A stretch of DNA of 55,880 nucleotides, from the IMG/VR virus record IMGVR_UViG_3300035182_000298, positions 1 to 55,880 of that record. One strand, 5' to 3'. A program made the position numbers and the translations under genes. The stretch's first letter is position 1, and each line of letters opens with the position of its first letter. The notes beneath the pieces are model-generated. The model was not told the DNA's origin, searched no databases, and saw nothing but the letters and a program-made list of their open reading frames with translations. Positions 50,934-55,880 of the stretch are shown here, piece by piece. Origin of the DNA: a virus.

Positions 50934-52030
50934 AGACAGAACTCCAATATAGAACCTTTGATGATTTGATGTATTCTGTACGGAGTGATCTGTATACATT
51001 AGATCAAGACAACTTCATCAATCCACAGGAACTGATTAAGATTGCCATCAAGATTAACTATGAGCTTGGTCTAAAGATTAATCCATCTCGGGGTAAGCTT
51101 ATTGATGTATCTAAGGGTCTAGGTAAGCTACCTGCTGATTTTTATGTAATGAACTTTGCTATGTTGTGCGGTGTAGGTACAGATACTTATACTACATGTA
51201 AGTCATCTGAGTTCAATACTATGTATGACCAAATGGTTAAACTAGCAGGGATTGTAAACGCGCGACCTATCATACAGGTGGCTGACTTACTTGTAGATTG
51301 GAATGTAGTGACGCATAATCTTGGGTCTACAGATATTGTAGTTAAAGTCCAAGACTCTACTAAGGAATACATCAACTTTGAGTATGTAATAATCAATGAG
51401 AACCAAGTCAAAATCAAAGTCTACCAGTACTACCCTGCTGCAAGAATTACATTTATTGCTGCAGCAAATGTTGTAGCAAACTGTTCTATTGTTACAGATA
51501 ATTGTCCTGATGGCTGCAAGATTATTGAAAATAAACCAGGATTAATAAGGGAGTTTCCTCGTCCAGTACCTATTGAGATATTACCTTACAACTACGGTGA
51601 GCCTGATTGTAATCTTAGTAACGTAGGTTCATACAACTATAGACTAAAAATCAAAGACAAGTTTATTCATACGATCAACTTTACTGAGGGTAGAGTATAT
51701 ATAAACTATGAATCAGTGATGGAGGATGATGATGGCAACTTGCTTGTTTTGGATCACCCTACTGTAAATGAGTACTACGAGTATGCTCTTAAAGAACGTA
51801 TCTTAGAGAACTTGTTCTTAAATGGTGAAAATGTATCTCAGAAGCTTCAGTTAGTTCAGGCTAAGATTAGACCATCAAGAAATAATGCACTAAGCTTTAT
51901 TAATACTCCAGACTTTGGAGAGATGAGACGTGTGTGGGAAAAGAATAGAAAAGCGATGTATGCCAAGTATTATAACATGTTTAGTAGTAACGTTTGGGGT
52001 GCTAACTTCAAAACGGTGAGAGGACATTAA
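50930..52030 (+). CDS. Tail hub/ring protein candidate
   Basis: A 366-residue protein starting MKTELQYRTFDDLMYSVRSD. N-terminal helical part (FINPQELIKIAIKINYELGL) resembles the ring-protein start; the centre is beta-rich with two Cys segments (TDNCPDGCKII, EPDCNLSN). The end is basic and helical (FGEMRRVWEKNRKAMYAKYY). It lies immediately before the large tail protein and probably forms the hub on which that protein sits. Confirmed order in crAss-like phages; no closer assignment possible here. Confidence 0.62.
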   Translation: MKTELQYRTFDDLMYSVRSDLYTLDQDNFINPQELIKIAIKINYELGLKINPSRGKLIDVSKGLGKLPADFYVMNFAMLCGVGTDTYTTCKSSEFNTMYDQMVKLAGIVNARPIIQVADLLVDWNVVTHNLGSTDIVVKVQDSTKEYINFEYVIINENQVKIKVYQYYPAARITFIAAANVVANCSIVTDNCPDGCKIIENKPGLIREFPRPVPIEILPYNYGEPDCNLSNVGSYNYRLKIKDKFIHTINFTEGRVYINYESVMEDDDGNLLVLDHPTVNEYYEYALKERILENLFLNGENVSQKLQLVQAKIRPSRNNALSFINTPDFGEMRRVWEKNRKAMYAKYYNMFSSNVWGANFKTVRGH

Positions 52031-52043
52031 TAGCAATACTAAA

Positions 52044-55000
52044 ATGGCAGAAGAACAAAAAGATCAGTCATCCAATAATCTTAATAGCACAAAAAGTAAT
52101 AGCTATAATAAGGGTCTCATTAAAGATTACAATGATTCATTTGTTCCTGAAGGAGTATGGATCAATGCAATCAATGCTGTTACTACATCACACAAGGGTG
52201 ACGTTGGAGTTATTGGCAACGAGCCTTCTAATTTATATTGTTTTATAGCACCATACACAGTAATAAGTATTGTACGCAGGGATACAGATACTTGGGTGAT
52301 TTTTTCTACTAATGATGTACAGTCAGAAATTGGAATTTTTAAAGAATCAACTTGTACTTATACCAAGAATGTATCTGACAAATGTCTTGGTTTTAAACGC
52401 AGTAATCTAATAACAGGTTATATACAGTATAACTTTGACTGCACATATTCTGTATTTTTTGCAGATGGTCTTAATCCAGATAGGATGTTGAATTTAGATA
52501 ATATTCCTTATGAGATTACGGGATATGATTTGACTAAACCAGATTGTCCTATTCCTATATATTCAAACTGTTTAGACTGTGAGAAAGTAAGGTTGAACTA
52601 TCTTATAGATCCGCCTTGTTATAATGCAACTAAAGCTAAGGGAGCAGGTTCATTATTGAATGGATCATATCAAGCAACAATTGCTTACACTATCAATTCA
52701 CAACGTGTTACAAGTTATTTTACTCCAAGTAATATTATTGGACTTTGGGATCACAATGGTGTTGGTGGAGGTCTTGAAATTACATTTACAAGTATTGATA
52801 AAAGATTTGAAGAATACGAGCTGATTATAATTAGCACAGTTAATTCTCAAACTACTGCAAGAAAGCTTGGTAATTATAGCACCAATCAAAATACAGTTTT
52901 TGTAGATGCATATAATGAGTCACTCCCATCAGTAGATCTTTCATTAATCCCATTAGTTACACCTATATATGAGAAGTGTGATAAGATGTTTTCTCTTAAT
53001 GGTTATCTGCTGCGCTCAGGCATGTATTCCAAATATGATTTTAATTATCAACCGCTTGCTAATCAAATAGTAAGTTATTGGCAAGAGGTGCAATATTCTG
53101 CTGACTATTATTATAAAGGTGGTACTAATACATCGTACCTACGAGATGAACAGTATCCTTTTTTTATACGTTGGTTATATAATGATGGAGATAAGTCTGC
53201 TAGTTACCACATACCAGGTAAAGTAGGTGTGCCATCAGACTTTCAGACTAGAACAGGACCTGATGTTTTATTTGGTGATAATCTACAATGGCAAGTTTAT
53301 AATACAGCAACCATAACTAATGCTAATGTAAATACTCTACTTTCTGATGGAGGTCGTGTACTACGTGAAGGTTTAATGGGATATTGGGAATCAAGCGAAA
53401 GATACCCTATTAATAGACCTGAAGTGTGGGGTGATCTATGTGGTGTACCTATCAGACATCACAAGTTTCCAGATAATGGTACTACACACATTCACAATCA
53501 AGGTGGGGATAAGATCAACATCCTAGGTGTCAGGTTTGATAATATACAACATCCACAAGATGCAAATGGTAATTTAATTACCAACATCATAGGCTACGAA
53601 ATACTTAGAGGATCTAGGGAGGGCAATAGAACAATCATAGCCAAAGGGTTACTCAATAACATGAGAACTTACAAAAATCCCGATGGTAAAGAAGTATTAT
53701 ATCAAAACTACCCTTATAATTGTCTTCAATCAGATAAGTTTTTAATAACGCAACTTGCTAATACAGGCGAAGCTCCTAATGATGATGGGGCTCCACTTAC
53801 AGGTTATAAAAAAGATTACTATTCATTTCATAGCCCAGAAACAAACTTTAATAGTCCATTTCTTAATATAAATGAAGTACGACTGTATACTAAGCAGTAT
53901 GGCACAACAAATGGTAAGTTTGACTATGTATATGCACATCCAAAACAAAAACTCATTACTAATACATCTTACTTAATAGGATTGTTCCTTGGTTTGGGTA
54001 TAGCTATGAAGGCTGCTTTTGGTACTAAGAATATAGAAAAAACTGCTGATGATACTACTGCAATTGTTCAAGCAGGACAAATAGCACTATCGTTTGGTCT
54101 TCTTGGAGTAAATGGTTTTGCAAGTTCAGCTTTATATTCAAGAGTAGGAACTGCTCCAACTGGAATATCAGCAGGAAGCGTAGGTGGTTTTTTTGGTGGT
54201 CCGACTAGTGGTTCTTTTCTTGGAAATTCTGCTTCCCTTCAATTCCCTACAGTTACAGAAACTGGTGGTGATTTATCTGGATTAGATTTTAGATATTTCT
54301 TTCCAGCTTATATGACAGGAGCAGGAAGGATAGCTGCTGATGTTGTTAAATATGGACTATGGCTGACTACTATGAATTATTGGGCAGGTTTAGGATTGGA
54401 TTCTGTTTTAAATATTATCTATCAATTAATCCCTTTTACTAAATACGCTCTTCAGTTTAACTCTCATGGTTTTTACAATAACTATAAACCTATTGGTCTG
54501 CAGTATCAAAATACAATAGGTCAAGTAAGAAGAGAGCATGATTTAAGTTTATATGTCAAGAATCAACTGCAAACATTCGACGCTAGTTTTAATATCAATA
54601 ATCTATATAGGAATAATTATGTAGGGGTAAAGATTAAAGGTGAGTTTGCAGATGTATCAAGTGGAGAACCTACATTAGTTGATAACTCACTAAAAAGAGT
54701 GCGGGATACAAATGCTGTAAGTTTTAGTAATCCTGTTGTTGGTACTGTTACCGCTACTACATCTGCATATTACGCAGGGTTAAAAGTAGATTATGTAAAC
54801 CAGTATGGACAACTTGAAGGTATAGTTCAAATACCTATTCAAACATGTTATGCACCAACATCTAGTAAACTAGAAGATAAAATATATTCATCATCTGTGT
54901 TATTTGGAGGAGATGTTTACATTAACAGATATACAGAAAAAAACCCTTTCTTTTATTTTGTAGAATGGTTGTATAATTTTCCTGATGGTACTGCATTTGA

Positions 55001-55880
55001 CTATTCACAATATGTCAATCAATTTTACCCACGCTACTGGGCAAACTTTGAAAAGTTTGATAAATCTGATATTAAATCTCCTGTTGGCTTTGGAGTAATC
55101 AAATCATTTCTTGGTGGTAACCTTGAAGATGGATTACTAAGTTGGACAAAAGCTGCTAGTGCATATCACCATTTAGATCGTAAGGTAAGTAGTACAAATA
55201 GCTTTATTGTAACTAGTGCTTGGTTCTATCTTTTTAACAATGGAATCAGAGACTTCTTTGTAGAAAGTGAGGTTAACCTAGCATTTAGAGACTATGGTGA
55301 ATTAATTAGTGAAAGACATTACGATAAATATAGCTACACTGATTATAATGCCATCTTTAGATCTGATATCATAAAAAGTGGTAACTATTACAAGTACGAT
55401 TATTCCTTATCAGTAAGTAAACTTATAAATCAATATACAAGTTTTGGTGCCATCTTACCTAGATCATATGATCCTGAAGTTGCAGAAAGCTGTTATACAT
55501 ATTTACCATCTACATCTTTTTATAGTCTACCTCAACAATCAGAGCAAAAACGTGATGCGTGGCGTATATATTTAACAAATAACTATAAAGACTTTGAATT
55601 TAGAATAACCAGCATCAAACCTATAAACAGAACAGGTGCTATTATATTATTCCAAGATGCTGAACCAACTAGTATAACAGGTGTAGATCAGTTAGAAACA
55701 GGGTTAGGTACTAAAATTACAATAGGTGATGGTGGATTATTTGCTCAACCTTTTCAATCTTTGGTTAATGCAGACGATGAGTTTGAGTATGGTTCATGTC
55801 AAGATACCAGGGCGGTAGTCAATACCCCATATGGTATGTTCTACATGAGTAGAGCAAATGCTAAAATTATGCAATACTCA
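52044..55880 (+). CDS. Large tail (muzzle/stabilisation-like) protein, 5' part, runs off right edge
   Basis: Open from ATG at 52044 (MAEEQKDQSSNNLNSTKSNS) to the window end with no stop: about 1279 codons. A polar N-terminus leads to FVPEGVWINAINAVTTSHKG, a start often seen in the large tail protein of crAss-like phages (tail stabilisation/muzzle type). Beta-propeller- or barrel-like strands follow. Hydrophobic helices occur at about residues 642-660 (LIGLFLGLGIAMKAAFG) and 765-800 (YGLWLTTMNYWAGLGLDSVL), which may enter the host membrane or plug the tail. It would form the distal tail end. C-terminus not visible. Confidence 0.75.
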   Translation, partial: MAEEQKDQSSNNLNSTKSNSYNKGLIKDYNDSFVPEGVWINAINAVTTSHKGDVGVIGNEPSNLYCFIAPYTVISIVRRDTDTWVIFSTNDVQSEIGIFKESTCTYTKNVSDKCLGFKRSNLITGYIQYNFDCTYSVFFADGLNPDRMLNLDNIPYEITGYDLTKPDCPIPIYSNCLDCEKVRLNYLIDPPCYNATKAKGAGSLLNGSYQATIAYTINSQRVTSYFTPSNIIGLWDHNGVGGGLEITFTSIDKRFEEYELIIISTVNSQTTARKLGNYSTNQNTVFVDAYNESLPSVDLSLIPLVTPIYEKCDKMFSLNGYLLRSGMYSKYDFNYQPLANQIVSYWQEVQYSADYYYKGGTNTSYLRDEQYPFFIRWLYNDGDKSASYHIPGKVGVPSDFQTRTGPDVLFGDNLQWQVYNTATITNANVNTLLSDGGRVLREGLMGYWESSERYPINRPEVWGDLCGVPIRHHKFPDNGTTHIHNQGGDKINILGVRFDNIQHPQDANGNLITNIIGYEILRGSREGNRTIIAKGLLNNMRTYKNPDGKEVLYQNYPYNCLQSDKFLITQLANTGEAPNDDGAPLTGYKKDYYSFHSPETNFNSPFLNINEVRLYTKQYGTTNGKFDYVYAHPKQKLITNTSYLIGLFLGLGIAMKAAFGTKNIEKTADDTTAIVQAGQIALSFGLLGVNGFASSALYSRVGTAPTGISAGSVGGFFGGPTSGSFLGNSASLQFPTVTETGGDLSGLDFRYFFPAYMTGAGRIAADVVKYGLWLTTMNYWAGLGLDSVLNIIYQLIPFTKYALQFNSHGFYNNYKPIGLQYQNTIGQVRREHDLSLYVKNQLQTFDASFNINNLYRNNYVGVKIKGEFADVSSGEPTLVDNSLKRVRDTNAVSFSNPVVGTVTATTSAYYAGLKVDYVNQYGQLEGIVQIPIQTCYAPTSSKLEDKIYSSSVLFGGDVYINRYTEKNPFFYFVEWLYNFPDGTAFDYSQYVNQFYPRYWANFEKFDKSDIKSPVGFGVIKSFLGGNLEDGLLSWTKAASAYHHLDRKVSSTNSFIVTSAWFYLFNNGIRDFFVESEVNLAFRDYGELISERHYDKYSYTDYNAIFRSDIIKSGNYYKYDYSLSVSKLINQYTSFGAILPRSYDPEVAESCYTYLPSTSFYSLPQQSEQKRDAWRIYLTNNYKDFEFRITSIKPINRTGAIILFQDAEPTSITGVDQLETGLGTKITIGDGGLFAQPFQSLVNADDEFEYGSCQDTRAVVNTPYGMFYMSRANAKIMQYS

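Noticed and set aside
13827-55880. Recoding of TAG as in some crAss-like phages
   Set aside because: Portal and the 508-residue fibre gene end in TAG, and no in-frame TAG interrupts a conserved domain, so the standard code fits.
1-55880. CRISPR arrays, insertion sequences, rRNA genes
   Set aside because: No regularly spaced repeats, transposase motifs or rRNA-like stretches were seen on either strand.

Overview
The window is part of the genome of a tailed bacteriophage that most likely infects a Bacteroidota host. It is AT-rich (roughly 65% by eye) and uses the standard code: TAA, TAG and TGA all end real genes. The host inference rests on a textbook Bacteroidota promoter (TTTG, 21 bases, TATATTTG) in front of the rightward block, on Bacteroidota-style signal peptides ending in AQ or SQ, and on leaders with no obvious Shine-Dalgarno sequence. 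The order HU/IHF-like protein, PD-(D/E)XK nuclease, large terminase, portal, scaffold-like protein, HK97-type capsid, connector-size proteins, fibre proteins, lysozyme and a very large tail protein resembles the virion block of crAss-like podoviruses (Crassvirales). That family assignment is an inference from order, size and motifs; no database search was possible.

Layout. Positions 1-11933 are a leftward (minus-strand) block of about 25 small, often ATGA-overlapping genes. Most are unrecognised. The recognisable ones are a MoxR/CobS-like AAA+ ATPase interrupted by a 341-base group I intron, its CobT-like VWA partner, an overlapping pair of envelope proteins that could be spanins, two MG-x-D-x-Y family proteins, an HTH protein, and a tRNA-like element with a perfect acceptor/T-arm half. 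Positions 11934-12746 are non-coding and full of hairpins and palindromes, including a 16-bp near match to the ParB site parS. At 12747-13277 there is an isolated leftward gene, visibly richer in GC than its surroundings, closed by a 15-bp terminator stem. Positions 13278-13826 are mostly non-coding: two copies of a spaced direct repeat (each ahead of a leftward ORF, one of only 36 codons), a terminator and the rightward promoter.

Positions 13827-55880 are one long rightward virion block. It opens with DNA-binding and packaging genes (winged-helix-like, HU-like, Cys-rich, nuclease, GroES-like, TerL). A free-standing GIY-YIG homing endonuclease sits exactly at the start of the portal gene and carries a duplicate of that start. 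Then come portal, scaffold-like protein and major capsid (followed by a terminator), small beta-rich proteins, connector proteins, a full-motif bacterial-type ferritin, several unusually Cys-rich structural proteins (two are tandem paralogues), fibronectin-III-like and collagen-like fibre genes, a 1591-residue protein with propeller-like repeats, a GH24 lysozyme, two probable tail-tube/ring proteins, and the first ~1279 codons of a large tail (muzzle/stabilisation-like) protein running off the window.

Points most worth following: the group I intron placed directly after the Walker B motif of the ATPase; the endonuclease that has captured the portal translation start; ferritin and GroES-like genes inside the virion block; the Ser-like but degenerate tRNA; and the structured gap between the two transcription blocks, a candidate origin or control region.
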